A stretch of 64,000 nt of DNA from Dirofilaria immitis (GCA_024305405.1 JAKNDB010000086.1:1487001-1551000); one strand, 5' to 3'. Shown: positions 13,901 through 28,000, counted from the stretch's first letter. Made by a program: numbers and translations. Notes: generated by a model not told the origin, from the letters alone.

Positions 13901-15787
13901 ATGAAATATTCACTTCAAGAATTTCTCGATGTTAAAGTACGATTTACATTTTAAATAAAATCATGTCTCACATTGATGGTAATCAGTCGTTAAACGCAGT
14001 CAAACAAAATAAATTAGAGAAACACGATATTATCATACATGATAGATTCGCTTGCATTTATAATATACGAGGCGATAATGATAATAACATTTAAAAATAA
14101 GAAAGTTTTGAGAGAAAGTGTTCTAACTTGACAACAATAGAAACTGTCTATATTTCATATCATATAAAATTTTCCGGGAAGGTAAGCAAAGGAGGATCCA
14201 AGTTTAAATTATTCATACAAGTATGATATGGGTAATAGACTAGAAGAGAAAGAATGGATGAAAAAATTAATGTGCAATTTTTATCATATCTTGATGAAAC
14301 AAGCAGCAGAACAAGCTGCCATCTCAATAAGTGCTCATATACAGATTAAATATCAGAAGGGATCAATGTACATACATAAATCGATATTTTGAAAACTGAA
14401 AAAGAAAAAAACGAGAGAATGCTATTTCCCGGAAACTGGTCAACTTTTCAGCAAAAAGCTGAAGAAAATTAGTGTAGAAAGCCTTTGCATGAAATAATTA
14501 GCAATCGATATCCGTCAAAATGGGAAAAGATATAGGAAGTAGGCACTTAGAAGCCATGGATAGCAAAGGCAACCGATTTCATTAAGATTAAATGATGAAC
14601 AAGAAACAAAATAATTACGGGAGCAGCATATCGGCACAGATTAAAAGAGAACAGTAAAAGTTTGGGAATGAAAAAAGAATCAAAGAAGAAATTATATGGC
14701 TCCGAGAATCAAAGGATAGAACAAACTAAAAGAACACAAAATGGAGCAAAACAAGCTAGTATTCATAGGCACGATTTTAAAATTCTACAAAGTGATAATT
14801 TCATTAGAAATATGGAAGGAGTGGAGGATATGCTGCTCGCGATACCGATGAATTTCTAATTTGTCTTTAACTTCATTAAGTTACAAGAGGACAGGAGAAG
14901 ATAAAAAATATAGATCTGTATGGAAGAAAAATGAGAGCATACAATATCATATGAAAGGCTATTCTTGTCAAGGAATCGCTGTGCTATAAATATTTTACAG
15001 TAATAATATATTGCTTTAATTTATTCAAAAATATTTTTTTAAGAATTAAATTTAATATTAGGGTTTAATTTTTAAACCTTTAATCCGGTTTGAATTGAAG
15101 GAAACATTGTGGTTTCAAAGGCTGTTCATGGCAGAAAATATGAATTCGAATCTTTTCTGATTTCGTTATTTTATCAGTTCATTTAATTGCAATTTAAAGC
15201 TGGTATATGGCCGAAAAGCCATGCTATTTAAAATCTATGAAGACCTGATTGGGAATGATATGGCAAATATATAGAAGGTTTTCAATTAAAGCAAGAAAAC
15301 TTTTCGTTATATCATACGATAAGCTAAGCAAGAAGAAGGGATTTGAAAGAAAGATTTTTCGAGTAGGAAAAATTCTAGACTCGAGAAGGGGAAATATGAG
15401 ACAATACTGAATGGAAAAAATAAAGCTTGTTGCAATTTTGCTTCTTTATAAAAATTTTAATATACACATACATCAAAATATGCTCTAATGAATTCCGTAA
15501 AATACAGGTAAAAAGATGGAACTACAGTATAGACCGTAAATAAAATCATTTAAACTGAAAGTGGTAACTGTGGCCCAGATGAAACTTTCAATTTGTCGAT
15601 TACTGAACAGTCGTTCGAAAATCTTTTACAAAGAAAATGGAAAACTGATCAAATTCTTTCATGTCAAAAAACAGTTTCCAGTATTTTTCGGTTATAAAAA
15701 TGAAAGAAAGAGTTAAGTAAGGATATTACATTTCACGAAAAAACTTGCATTTCAGGATGCGGTCGTTGCTTTCGTTCCGATTGATTT
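10948..15787. other. Convergent intergenic stretch, no gene recognised
   Basis: About 4.8 kb between the 3' ends of BCKDHB (+) and the TENT5 gene (-). Short ORFs exist (for example 12382-12651 and 13583-13810 on the - strand). None has splice sites in phase, family motifs or a codon pattern different from the surrounding AT-rich sequence. The right end contains the TENT5 3' UTR. Confidence 0.5.
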
Positions 15788-18700
15788 CTACACAACTGGT
15801 ATCCAGTACGAAGCATTTGCTGGCAAATAAAGTAATGTCTGACGAGGTGTATGTCCACAGAAGCCACCAATACAACTCTGTTGGTAATACATATTGACGG
15901 ATAACTGATAAGCCAACCTGTCAACCATTGATAATGTTTGTCGTCGCTCATGTGACATTAGGCAAACCGTGCTCTCACTGATAACTCGATACAACAATAG
16001 CAGATAGTCATACTTATCCTGAACTACAAAGTTTGAGTTTAAATTAAGATTAAAATTTACCTGCAATTAATCTAGTATCTGAAAAGTGTTACAAATAGTG
16101 TTTCTTTTCGAATCTTACTAAGCTACTGTCTCTTTATAACAAAATCAAACTTATTAAAGGAAGAAATTTTTCCTTTATTTACGATTCTCATATATACTCG
16201 TGGAATTCGTAACATACAAAGTCGTTTTGAACAAAATTTTATGGGAAAAGTAATTTTAGTAAGAATAAAAAAGAATTAATTTGAAAATAGAGATGTTTGC
16301 ATTAGGATATCATTTCGGGAATCAATAAATTAAAATGTCACATAAATACGAAAGGCATAATTTATAATCGATAAAAATATTGAAGCTAGTGTTACTTTTT
16401 AAAAATCCGTCGAAATTTTTAAAATGTTTGCAATATTGAAAAAGAGTAACCTGATCTTCGGTACCAAAATGATTATCAAGATAAGCGCGCAGCTTAACTT
16501 CCTGGCTATTGACTTCTGGGAAATCAATAAAAAACGTGAACACATGTACCGTTCGAGCTGACGGCATTTATTTGGTCTAGCTGCTTTGTAACCACGAGTA
16601 AGTAAATGGCAATATTTTAACAGCCCTCCACCACGGATTTCTTCTGGCCTTCGCGTATCAATTAGTCGTTCGTTCAGATGTTGCAGCGCCTAAAAAATAA
16701 AAATGAAACATGTTTACAAAAAAACAGCTTACTAGCATCATGCGAAAAGCCATATGAGTAAACATTTCTTTATCAAATTTCATGTCTTTATGTCCCTAAT
16801 CTAATTACCGCTGTTCCATATCCCGAATGAAGTATTACTGTATAATAATAAAATATTGAGCATGTTCAGTAACCAGCATTTCTTTTATAAAAATTTACTG
16901 CAACAGCAAAACTTAAGTCGTTTTATTTTAGGCGAGAGATTTTCTTAATTGGATAAAGAGAAGAATTCTTGACAAGAGAACAGAATTTTCTTTTTTCATC
17001 ACACTTTTCATTCAATTATTTCTCTTCTTCGCATCCTTCCTGATCAAAAGATTCTTGGAAAACTACTTGTTCGAATTAAGGCATTAATTTTTTGTACTTT
17101 TTCAAGTAGAATGAAAATATTAAGAAGTGGAAAAATCCTTAGTAGTACTATAGAGTTTTTAAATATTCAAAATGAGAGATGATGAAGTATTTTCTTAGGA
17201 CAATAATAATTATCATTTTTGTATTGATTGATTTATTTGTTTTTTCTTTTTAGAGAAGTAATTTTAATTGGATAGATAGAAGAACAAATTAAATTAAATT
17301 TCAGTAGCGGCAATGTTTAGCACTATTTATCATACTACATCTGAAAAGTCTTTTTCTGATATATCTATTTGAAGTAGGAAAATAATTAATAATTTTTTAG
17401 TGTCATCATAAAAATGGTTTTAATGTTTATGCATATTGTGATGCACGAAAAAGGTTTGGTCAAGATAGATAGCCTTTCAAAAAAAATTAGAAAGCAACCT
17501 TGTTAATGTCACCAAACATGCTCTCAGCAGTGATGATCGGTTTTGGATGGTCGGGTCGATCTAATAAAACATCTAGGGTAATCTGGAAACTGTCGACACT
17601 AAATTCGAACTGACGCCGCATTCGATCTACGAATTTTAATTCAATGCATCGTCCGAAATCGTTATGGAGCGAAAACAACGACCAACGATCACCATCCGAT
17701 ACTTTAACCATTTTTCGAATATAAATATCTTTCAACGTGTTGGCTGATATCTTATCTTTATTAGTCGATTCCGGCATTAGTTGTACCATAGCATCGAAAA
17801 CAGCCGATCTTACCTAAAATTATTTTTCTTTTGATTTTCAATTTCTCAACTTTACTTGAATAAAGGAAATGAATGGAAGAGATCAAGAAATAAGAGGTAT
17901 CAAGTTTCGAGTAATCTTCGCTCATCGGAGAAATCCATCTGAAGATGACAACTTTGGTATCAGTAGTTAAATATCATAGTTCACATGCAAATAATTTTTT
18001 GGGAAAGTGATTTACTGAATTCATATTTGTAACGGGGATAGACTGAATGCAGAGCAAGAAATGTGAAAACTTCGGAACTTTATCATATATCTGAAATCAA
18101 TTTATTTTTATTGAGTTTTATAAGCTTCTATATGTTCGAAAAGTTAACAAGTCTGATTATGCAATTTTTGAGACAAGTCTGATTATGCAATTTTTGAGAC
18201 AAGTCTGATTATGCAATTTTTGAGTAAAGAAAGAAAACAGATTAGAACTGACGCTATCAAAGCTGTGCTCGCTTTCGAAACTCATTGGGAAAATTAAATC
18301 GAGATCTGAATATGCGAATTCTTCGGTTGCAACGACGTATGATGCAGCACCACCGTTCATTTTCACATTTTTGGACCAATACCTGCCGCACGTAGACTAT
18401 CACGTACGCAGACAATCAAATCATGCAGACGTACGCTGAGAGTCGGAAAATTGCCTCGCCCGTGAATTTCCACCTGTTCATTGAGTACTGAACGTAATCG
18501 TTCCACCTAAAACAAACTTGATGCCGAGATAACTTTATACGTTACCAACATATTCCTCAATATTCTATGTAATTGAAGGAATCAAACAAGTGAAAAATCA
18601 CAAGTATTAAGAATATAAATAGAGAATTATTAAATTATTTACTGTAAAGAAAATTTAAATTCCCGAATCTTACTTAAGAATGGCATTTTAAGGAACTATG

Positions 18701-19057
18701 AAAGTCATAAAAGTCATAACAAAAAATAATTTTAAATCCTGCAAAGAATGATATCATATTTTATAACAATTACGGCACTGAGCTAAAGTAAACATTCAAG
18801 TTTATGAATGAGAAATCAAATAGCTCAAATAGCATTTGTATGAAATTTTTGAGATTTATAATTTTTCGCTAACAAATGTTGTAAAGTCAATCTGTCAATT
18901 TATAAAATAATGTTATCTATTAAGGAGGAGTCTTAAAATATGGAGTAAAAAATAGGGATGAAAAGACGAGAAAGGAAAAAAAAGACATTACTTGTGTTGG
19001 ATTAAGCTCTGTTGTACTTGATAACGAATAAATCTGAGAGCTACATTCCGAGGTCAT
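15788..19057 (-). CDS. TENT5: TENT5/FAM46 family cytoplasmic poly(A) polymerase (frame-disrupted in this sequence)
   Basis: Non-canonical nucleotidyltransferase that lengthens poly(A) tails in the cytoplasm. Exons in order on the - strand: 19057-18992, 18506-18253, 17813-17499, 16689-16451, 16018-15788. The repaired protein is about 368 residues, close to vertebrate members. Key blocks: [17 protein letters not shown] (the G-G/S nucleotide-binding motif; NGSAAS in human), YSDLDLIF (catalytic acidic pair), [51 protein letters not shown], and [16 protein letters not shown] near the C-terminus. The frame is broken at 18368-18372 (T-run on +, just before NGGAASY) and at 16529-16534 (A-run on +, inside the [11 protein letters not shown] block). 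One base at each restores it. The intron after exon 2 carries a 26-bp triplication. The acceptor at 19090 lies 33 bases before the ATG and may be a spliced-leader site. Confidence 0.93.
18147..18224. repeat. Three perfect 26-bp tandem copies in a TENT5 intron
   Basis: The unit begins ACAAGTCTGATTATGC and ends TTTTTGAG. Copies at 18147-18172, 18173-18198 and 18199-18224 are identical. The array sits in the intron following TENT5 exon 2, ending about 28 bases from its splice donor. Confidence 0.95.
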
Positions 19058-19089
19058 TTTGAAGCAGCCAAATTTGACGATGGATTGTA

Positions 19090-19099
19090 CTGAAATGCG
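19090..19099 (-). other. Splice or trans-splice acceptor of TENT5
   Basis: On the - strand the sequence reads GCATTTCAG then TACAATCC. The only ATG-containing exon of the gene follows, so this is either the site of spliced-leader addition or the 3' end of a long 5' intron. The exon candidate near 36.1 kb would fit the second reading. Confidence 0.55.
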
Positions 19100-20190
19100 T
19101 TTAAAATATGACGATTAAAAGAATAACAAAACATGTTTTCTACGACGCATACTTTAATCTAGCATTAGAAGATAATAAAAATATCAGTACAGAATATATA
19201 ACATTGGAACAAAAATATATATAAAACTTTCGCTTTTCATTGGATAAGATTGAAAACTCCGTGTTAAAGATAAGAATTTTTCATTCACATTGTCATGGAT
19301 TTTAATAAGAAATGAGATAATCAGTTCCGCTTTTAAATAGCAAATGAATCATCTGAAAATGCAAATGTTTGGAGAAATCAGTGATTATAAATAGTCCTTC
19401 AATCAAAATATACGAAATGATAGTGGTTGCATGAAAGATATAGCAACATTGGAAGCGATAAAAATGATATATCGGTAAAGGATGCATGATGCATAAATGC
19501 AAGCAAGTCCGATAACTATTTCTCTTTCGATGCTAATTCATTCCGAAACAAAAATGAATGATGCAGTCAGAAGACAATTATGATGGGAAGAGTAAATAAA
19601 GCGATCACATTGTATTATCACTCATTTGCAATTCACTTTCGACAATAGCGACCCACTAATATGAATTTCTTGCAGTTGTTTAGATGAATAATTTTCTGGT
19701 AAACATGCTGATTCATACGGAACTGAGTGATCGAAGTTCAAATTCTAAACAGAACATAAGAAGATTTCGATCAATACACTCCAATTTAGTAGAAATAATG
19801 GGTACGTTATCGAGCTGTGCACGATCAATGATAAAGAAGCGTTAGAGCACCAATCTTTCCTTCTTGTTAGCTTCGATGATGGCGGAGTAATCTTTGTCCA
19901 AGTTATAATCTCATAACTGAATCCGTTTATTTCAAATTCACTTCGCAGCTGTGAGAGCATTTTATTTCTAGTCAATCTAACAGTCATTTGTTCAGTTGAA
20001 AATTAACCGGTCAATTCATGAATCTGATTTCTTCACACTTCATTTTCAACTTCAACGACATAAGTCTTGCTCGATTTCACATTTCCTATTGTCAATGCTA
20101 CAGAAGAGAGAAAAGGAAACTAACTATAAATATATTGTGAATGGTGGCTGTAGAATAATGAAAATGATGATAATACTGATATCATAATCA

Positions 20191-20296
20191 GATGAGATGA
20201 GATGAGATGAGATGAGATGAGACGAGATGAGATGAGATGAGATGAGACGAGATGAGATGAGATGAGATGTGATGTGATATGATGTGATGTGATGAA
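20191..20296. repeat. GATGA pentanucleotide microsatellite
   Basis: About 20 copies of GATGA/GATGAGAT-type pentamers with a few GACGA variants, decaying to GATGT at the right end. The ORF read across its complement (SHLISSHLI) is a product of the repeat and not a gene. Confidence 0.95.
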
Positions 20297-21974
20297 GATA
20301 GCTTGAAGATTGATTTTTGGGTCGGAGGCGGCAACTATTCAGTCCTGATGGACCCACCTCTTTTCTTAGCTTTGTAACCGGCAAGCCTAACACTACATTG
20401 GACAACGCTGCAAGCGATTGTGGCAGATAATATGTTCATGATTTCATTTCATAAAACCGATCATTTGCACCTGCTCGCATTTTTCCTCATGTGAAAATAT
20501 TCATTATTCAAATCATGATTACAAGCAGAAAAATGGATAAAGGCTAAACAAGATGATCTCGTTGAACCTCACATTATACCATTCTAGTTCAAGTTTATGA
20601 TAAGAGAAGCATACATAAAAATAAAAGTTCAATTGAAAGTTTCCATGGGTACTTTCCCTTCTCCTTCTCTCCTTATGCGATTCCTCTTTTATCTTTCCTT
20701 TTCTCTGTTTTTGCTCTCTTTCTCTCTGTTAAAATATTTCTAAAGTTTGAAATAATCCGGACAATAAAATAGTGGAATTTATCAAGATGCTTTAAGCTCA
20801 TATACATTACTAACTTGCATTGTCAGTGTTAATAATTTCATTTTTTATTAAAATTTTTACATAAAAGATATGCTCGATGTAAATTTGCTTATTGCTTTAT
20901 TAATAAATTTGAAAATTACAAATGGCAAATATTTATTGCATATTTTATTAAAAGAAATAAAATTTTCTTAAGACATTGATTACCTTTAATTCATAAAAAT
21001 TCAACCGAATCTAAATAAAATTCAACCTTAGAGTAACCCTAACTTCAATTGGATTAAATTTGTATGTATAAAACTTTTTATTAAAACTTCATTTGTATTT
21101 CTACTATGGTTACTAAATTCGCTAATGAAAAAAAAAAAAAATGCACACGCATAACATTAATAATGAGAAATGAAACGAAAATAGATAGTTCAAAGAGATC
21201 GGTTTTAAAAATGAAATATTTCCACTTCATTCCTTACGTATCTTTCCAGTATATATTAATAATAGCTGTCCAAATGAGTCTTTATTCTTATTAGTATAAT
21301 CAACCGAAAGATGCCGAAACATGCTTGAAGTTTCATTCGAGTCTAATTAAAATTTCTTGATCACATGTTGAGTTTGGTTAAAGAGCCAAAATCAACACTA
21401 TAACATTATAACTAAGAAGCTAATAAAAATGTGCTCTATTCTTGTATCACGTCATTAGATTGAAGTACTTTTCACTTCAAAAAATCATGACGTCAACAAT
21501 TAAAAAAGTTGTCACATCAATAAACGTATTTACAGAAGCACATTCTTCGAGATTAATGGAATGAGAGGAGGTGGATTGCAAGCCTCACACTATTTATAAG
21601 CTTAAGCTAAGAGTCCACCCACTTTCATCTCATATTAAATTCATGCGCAGCAGAGAGCTCATTTGTGAGATGTAAAACACAGGCCTTTCTGTGCAAAGAG
21701 TCCACCGAAAGACTAGGCCTTCTCTACTACTCTTTATATCGAGAAGAGAATAACAATAATGCCCATAGGCACTAATCTCATCATATTGCCCTATGGCCTG
21801 CCATTTTTACCTCTCCAGGCTTTCTTGGAATGACATCATTGCTAGTCCGTTTACTCATTCTCTTTTTACTAATTTATCGAATATCTCTTTCCCCATTTCA
21901 ACGATTGATGAAGAATTTTTGTTCAATTATTTTAAACTCCGAATATTCAAAAAGAGATTTTCCAAAGTTTGTAA

Positions 21975-21992
21975 TCTCTCTCTCTCCCTCTC

Positions 21993-22030
<38 letters not shown>
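21975..22030. repeat. CT dinucleotide microsatellite
   Basis: A run of CT with two CCC/CAC interruptions. Short ORFs across it (SLSLSLS) are artefacts of the repeat. Confidence 0.95.
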
Positions 22031-22032
<2 letters not shown>

Positions 22033-22894
22033 CATATATACACTTATCAAGTTGGTATAAAAGAAGAAACAAAATGAATATTTGGGAAGTTGTTCACTAT
22101 TCGTGCGTTTCTATTCAATAGTCCATGAAGTGACTGTCATCTATAAAATCCGTCGACAAAATGTCACTGATGTCGTCATCAAAATTTCCATAACAAACAA
22201 AAATATTGCTATCGTCATCAGTGGTATGCTTATACATTTTTATTTCAGTTAACGCTGTATGTTTATAAGCATTATTTTGAAGTAATAATGTTTAGTAATA
22301 ATTATCTAAAAGGCAGATTAGAGGGATGAAGTAATGAACGAAAATGAAGTTTGATCCCTTAATACTTTTCATATCATTCTATTTGACTCCACTATGATGA
22401 TTAGATTCAACAATATAAAGCTGTTGATGAAAAATAATTGTTAAATAAGCAAAGCAGAAATTGTAAACATTTTGTTTTAGGGAAGCATTACATCATTCAT
22501 CTCAACTTTTTTTTCCATTTATTTTTTCTCTGTAAACCACCAAGTAAAGTTATAATAATTAAATGAAATTTGATAATTACAATAAATTGTTTTTACTAGT
22601 AAATGGCCAATACGAAAGAATAAATGAGTACTCATAAAAGAAAACGCCCATGCAAATTAAGTTACAACTCTTATAAGCATTGAGAAGGAAGAAGGAAATA
22701 GAGAAGTAAAAAAAAGTGCGGTAAGCAGACAACATGTATTCATTTGTGAGAATCATTTTATAAGTATGTAATGAGACGGCTGTTACGTCCTGGGAAATGA
22801 AATCAGTAACTGATAATAACACTAGTCAATGATAAAATGACATAAATGATCTTAAGCAAATACAATTTTTTAACAGAAAATAAATCAAAGCTGA

Positions 22895-23370
22895 AATAAT
22901 AATATTTTTACATTCTCTGGAAGGCTCGGACAGCTAACTGCATTCCTAATATTAATCCAGTTTTGTTATCAAAAGCTCTTACATATAAGAGCATATATTA
23001 CTGTCACTTTTATATTTGTTGCTATTATTATCACCATCATCTTCATCACCATTATGATATGCATTCTCACCAAGAATACCGCCGTTGCTAACAGAGACGA
23101 TGAGAATGAAGTAGTGAGAAGTAGAAAATTACCATCTTTCCTTTCACAAAAAGAGTGACGAAGCAAAATAGGGAAATCACATTTAGCACTGAAACAATTG
23201 CATCAATTAATCCTTCAGATGATCGTTCCAAAGTTTCTGAAGAAAATTGTGCCGTAAGACATATCGCAGTATTATCTATATTCGGCAAAGTTATCGTGGA
23301 AAAGAACACCATAACTATTTCTGAGCAAGACAAAAGCTGCAGAAGCGATGATGAATTGAGAAAAATATAA
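22895..23370 (+). CDS. Weak candidate exon: one transmembrane stretch and a charged tail
   Basis: I do not recognise this. Reading on + from 22895, the frame is open to a TGA at 23156. One extra A in the run 23148-23152 would join it to a second open frame ending with TAA at 23370, giving 158 codons. The joined product has a hydrophobic stretch (about 23000-23060, rich in Ile/Thr/Phe) followed by a hydrophilic tail ending SDDELRKI. The hydrophobic part comes partly from an ATC-rich low-complexity tract, which lowers its weight. No partner exons were found, and the opposite strand is also open. It is listed because the join follows the same A-run pattern as in the certain genes. Confidence 0.2.
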
Positions 23371-24455
23371 GCTACAGCACAGTGCCAACAGAAGCCAATG
23401 ACGCTTTCTTGCTTAACAAAATTTTAAATTTGAAAACTGTGAAGCAGTTGTTATGTTAAACTTTTGATAAGAGAAAATCTAACTGCAAACAATCTTCATA
23501 GTGCTATACAAGACATATCGCAGTCTTGACTCTTAATTACGACTCTTAATTAGAATGATGTAATGAAGATTTCACCATGTGAAAATCAAATCTGGAAATT
23601 GCAGTGGAAACTAATAATAGCATCCAATATGACCTTATTTTATTACTTATGAGATTCAGCAATTTTAATTTCATCTTACACTCTACTCTATTTCCATTAT
23701 CATTGAAGCATTACATAGAAGCATATTTATGTTTACTATTTTATAATGTAATATACCCATTGATAAACCCAAATATACCAAGAACAATATTGATCATAGA
23801 AACTCATAATAGGGAACACTCTCAGAAAAAGGTAATTGATCACCATTTATCTCAAGTTCTTGTTACTCCTAATTTTATTATAATATAAAAAGCATTCTTA
23901 CAGCCCGCGAAAAAGTTTGCAGCCCGTTAGATGAATAATCAAAATCTGTTTCCTTTCAAATGCGTGATTAATTTCGATAATAACACATACCATCTATTAA
24001 TAAAAACTGCCTCTGGCTAAAATAATGGGCTGGTTAGAGAAAACTTCATTATTAAATCAATAATAACTGATAAGGGCACATAGGCCATGTCAAGCTATAT
24101 AAAAAATTAGTTTGTCAAAACATCATTCATTAATAAAAGACAATAGACTTCTCACAAATACATCTTTGAGAGTTTATTTTCCTTTCATAGCTTCTTTCCG
24201 GTAAATTTTAGAGATTTTCAATCGATACTGCTGAAAAATTAGTTCTAAATACATTTGCGACTATTAGTCGTTTCACTGATTTCAGTGCAGAGATACAAAA
24301 CTCATGAAATATCTATCTTTCGTCGACGAAAACTGAAACTGTACAGATTCAAAACTTATAAAATATCTTTCGTCAACAAGTCGAAAATATTAATTGTATA
24401 CAAGTATATCAAAAGATTAAATGGAAAAAAATGTTAGTAAAACCAAAGAATTTAA

Positions 24456-24701
24456 TCATTTCATGAGGGACATCCAAGGAACAAGGTGATCAAAGGGGAA
24501 GGAGAGTAAAAGGCTCTAAAAGGAGTAAATTTCAATACAAAAGGTCAATGTATCAGTTCAGTCACTTCAATAAGTAACGACAATCAGCCTTACCATAGAC
24601 AGCCAATATCTCACGGTTCACTGAGCGCTTTCAACAGTCCAGCAACACAAGCAACAGTTCGACGAAATAAAGATCAGGCGAGAGTGAGAAACAAGCAGTA
24701 A
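24456..24701 (+). CDS. Weak candidate exon in a GC-richer island
   Basis: I do not recognise this. From 24510 to the TAA at 24699 the frame is open for 63 codons, with a composition (NDNQPYHRQP, RRNKDQARVRNKQ) unlike the random AT-rich translations nearby. An extra A in 24508-24511 would extend it back to 24456. Local GC is visibly higher than in the flanks. It could instead be a noncoding exon or a conserved regulatory block. The complementary strand does not stay open across the whole segment. Confidence 0.22.
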
Positions 24702-25042
24702 AGTGGAAAAGAAGTAACAGTAATAAAGATTTATGACACCCTGCTAACATCCAAACGATTATTCGTATCCTTTGCTCTTTTACTGTGCATTATTCATTTA
24801 ATCTATATCATTCATTTTTTTTTTTTTCAATTCATACCATTGTTTTAACTTATAACTTTGTTAAATTTATATTACTGTGTAAACGAAATATTGCGTTCTA
24901 ACATTTTATAACCCAATAAAGTCTATTGTTAAAATAGCTGTATCACAATAGGAAAGACAATCAACCCTCCAATCAATGACAAAAACAAAAAAAAAACAAA
25001 GAAAAGATTCTCTCTTTCAATTCTAAAGAGAAGGTAAAATCA

Positions 25043-25068
25043 ATATATATATATATATATATATATAA
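25043..25068. repeat. AT dinucleotide microsatellite
   Basis: Thirteen AT/TA steps without interruption in AT-rich intergenic sequence. Confidence 0.9.
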
Positions 25069-28000
25069 CTATTTTTTTCTCAACAATTTTTGGCTTAAAC
25101 CTGTTCAATGTAAAAAGTTATGGAAAGAAGAAAAATGAATTAATATTGGTAAGAAAGTTTAAAACAACAGTTCGTGATGAATTAAGAAAAGAAGAAATAG
25201 TTGGCGGGAAATGGGATATCATTTTTTGAAACATTTAGAAGACAAACTTGTTATTTTCATTTCTTTGGTAATTAAAACATTTAACTGTTGCAAAGTAAAT
25301 AATGCCTGTAAAATATGAGAAAATATATAAGCAGGTAAATAAGACAACTAAATAAAGATGAGGAAATTAATATCAGAAGGGAATAAGAATTAGAAAGAAA
25401 ATTTAGGCTGAGAAAACAGAGTGTACCTATTTGAAATTCTTGACGAATCAAAGAAATACTTATTATTTACGAAAAAGATAGCGTGACCATAGAAAACTGG
25501 ACTATGTAAGTAGAAATATTTGTAAAAGAAGCAGGAAACTAATCAAATTTTTTAAAAAGTGAACAAGTCTCATCATATCAACATAGTTTTTTTAGAGATG
25601 AAAAATTTTAACTCTAATAATATTAGAGAAAACACTATTTAGAATAATAATTTTTAAATAAGAAAAAAGATAAGAAGGAAAGAGCCGATCCATTAAATTT
25701 GACTTTCATTTTTAATTTCATAAAGTTAAATTCAAATAGTAAGCTAAATAATTCTCTGAATTCAGAACATAATTCAAATTACGAAGGATCAAAGATTGAG
25801 AACCATTTTTTATGAGTTTTGACAAGTGATTGAACAATTTTAGTAATTGAATTCTACCAAGTCCTAAAATTTGAGCATCAAGTTTCAAGATTCATCAAGG
25901 GATTCGATAATGGCGAAAAATTGAAAAGAATCATTGCAATAATTACACAGTATCACAGGGAGATATGGTTTCAAGAGGGAGTGATAATTAGTTGCCGTAG
26001 TAGAAAACGACGAATAATCCAAATTTGTTGAAAATTTTAAGATATTATCACTTTCTTTCTCTCGTCATTTCTCTGGGCAACAATAGTTCAAATTTTTAAA
26101 AGATTTCATTGAGAAGAATATCGCTCAGTTCGTGTGCCAAATGATCAATGAGGAAGAAGCCCTGAGGGTACTATGACGACAAATGTATTTTATTCAATCA
26201 TCGTATTGATAGTATACTATAATATACTGATAATCATGTAAGACCATCTAAATGTATCTGACAAGAAGAACATAAATCTCTTCAGTGAAGGCAGATGTTA
26301 AAAAGAGCGCTCCTCTGAATAACTGCCTCCAGAATGCTTTCCATGAGATTCTAGGGGATTTTTTTTCCTGTATTTTCTCACACAAGTGTTTTCATTGTCC
26401 TATTTATTAGATGTAGTGATGCGAAAATGATGTTTATAAGTAGAATGAAGAAAAGATTTAATCGGCTCTATTGTTCTCAAAAAAAAAAGAAAAAAGAAAT
26501 CCTACCGCGAAAAGAGAGACAATCACACTTCATGTCTCTTTTGCTGATGACAAATCTTAGCATTGTGGCCCAAAGCAAAGGTTTGAAGAAACGAGCCATA
26601 TGCAGCATGCTACAATTTCAATTTGAACACTGTCATACTCTATGTTATGCTTTGCAATGGAAAAGATGAGTCCAGAGATGTTTTATGCCGTTCAGTGAGC
26701 CAAATATTCTTTTGAAAGCCAACATTAGAATGATTTATAAAACATCTGCTGGACAATGATACTTTTAGATTGATGTCACCAAGCCTGAAGCAAAGGAAAC
26801 AATCAGTGAAGCTATAAAAATCCCAAATATTATTTTTAAATTCTTTGCTTAAAAATAAGTTGTCTGTTTGATTCAGAATATGAAAATTTAAAATGAATAC
26901 CTGTAAATAACTTATAATAGCAGGCAATAACTCCTGAACAAACATTATGGACAGTTTTCCTCTAAGGTTTTTGAAAAAAGTTTAAATATTTCCAGGTGTC
27001 ATAACAATAACAGGCAGTTTATTTATTTTTCAAATAGACTGTTTTCTTTTTTCTAGGTAATGATGCAAAGATCAATTACTCCGGAAACGTCAACTTTATA
27101 ACAGTTTTTATCTCATGCAACTGATCTTTGAAGAATAATATCGTATTATAGATATCAGTTGTAAGTAATGATAATGCGAAACTTTTTTAAACTATATTAG
27201 TCAAGTATGGTACTGATTTTCATAAATTTTCACTATGATTCTATTTACAATTTTAATTTCTCTTACATTTTTGGTTTACATATGAATTTTTTTTAAAATG
27301 CAATAGTATGCATAATAATCATGCGATAGATTATTATGTAGTTTCTTCACGCCTATTTATACTTACAAATTAATAAAATTTCTAATTCTAATTTTAATTC
27401 GAAATATTGAATAAAGGCAGTCGAACGAATATGTTATAAAACATATAGTTGAGAACGATGATAGCAATTAGAATAACAAGTTCATCAACAGTAAACTGAA
27501 ATTTTAATCGAATAATTCTGTCATATTATTCTCATTTGTTTCATTAAATGTTAAATGGTGTGAAAAAGAAAAAATAAAAACAAAACGAAATAGAAACTAA
27601 GATATGGCAACAGAAACTGATCCATGAAATATTTACCTTTCCAATCATTTTAAGCTTAATAAAATTTAAATAAATGATTATCAAAAGAGGGAATAGATCA
27701 TTAATTGATCATTATTATGAGAACTAGCTAGTTTTGAGTGGTATATGAAATAATGAACAAATTCAGCAAAGTTAAATACAAATAAGAATTACTCAAACGG
27801 ATAATTTCTTGCAACTTTGGATGGAATGGAATCAAAAGGAATAATTATTTTTGATAATACAATTATAATTTATCTGGTAATACAATAATAATTGGCATAA
27901 TAGATCAGAAATGAATGAAGTGAATTTGACTACAGTAAACAAAGATAACATAAATAAAAGAGACAGGACAAAACTTTGTGAATTTTAATCTAAATTTAAC

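Noticed and set aside
20124..20405. ORF with SHLISSHLI repeats on the - strand
   Set aside because: It is the translation of the GATGA microsatellite.
21793..22077. ORFs with SLSLSL tails on the + strand
   Set aside because: Both cross the CT microsatellite and have no family features or splice support.
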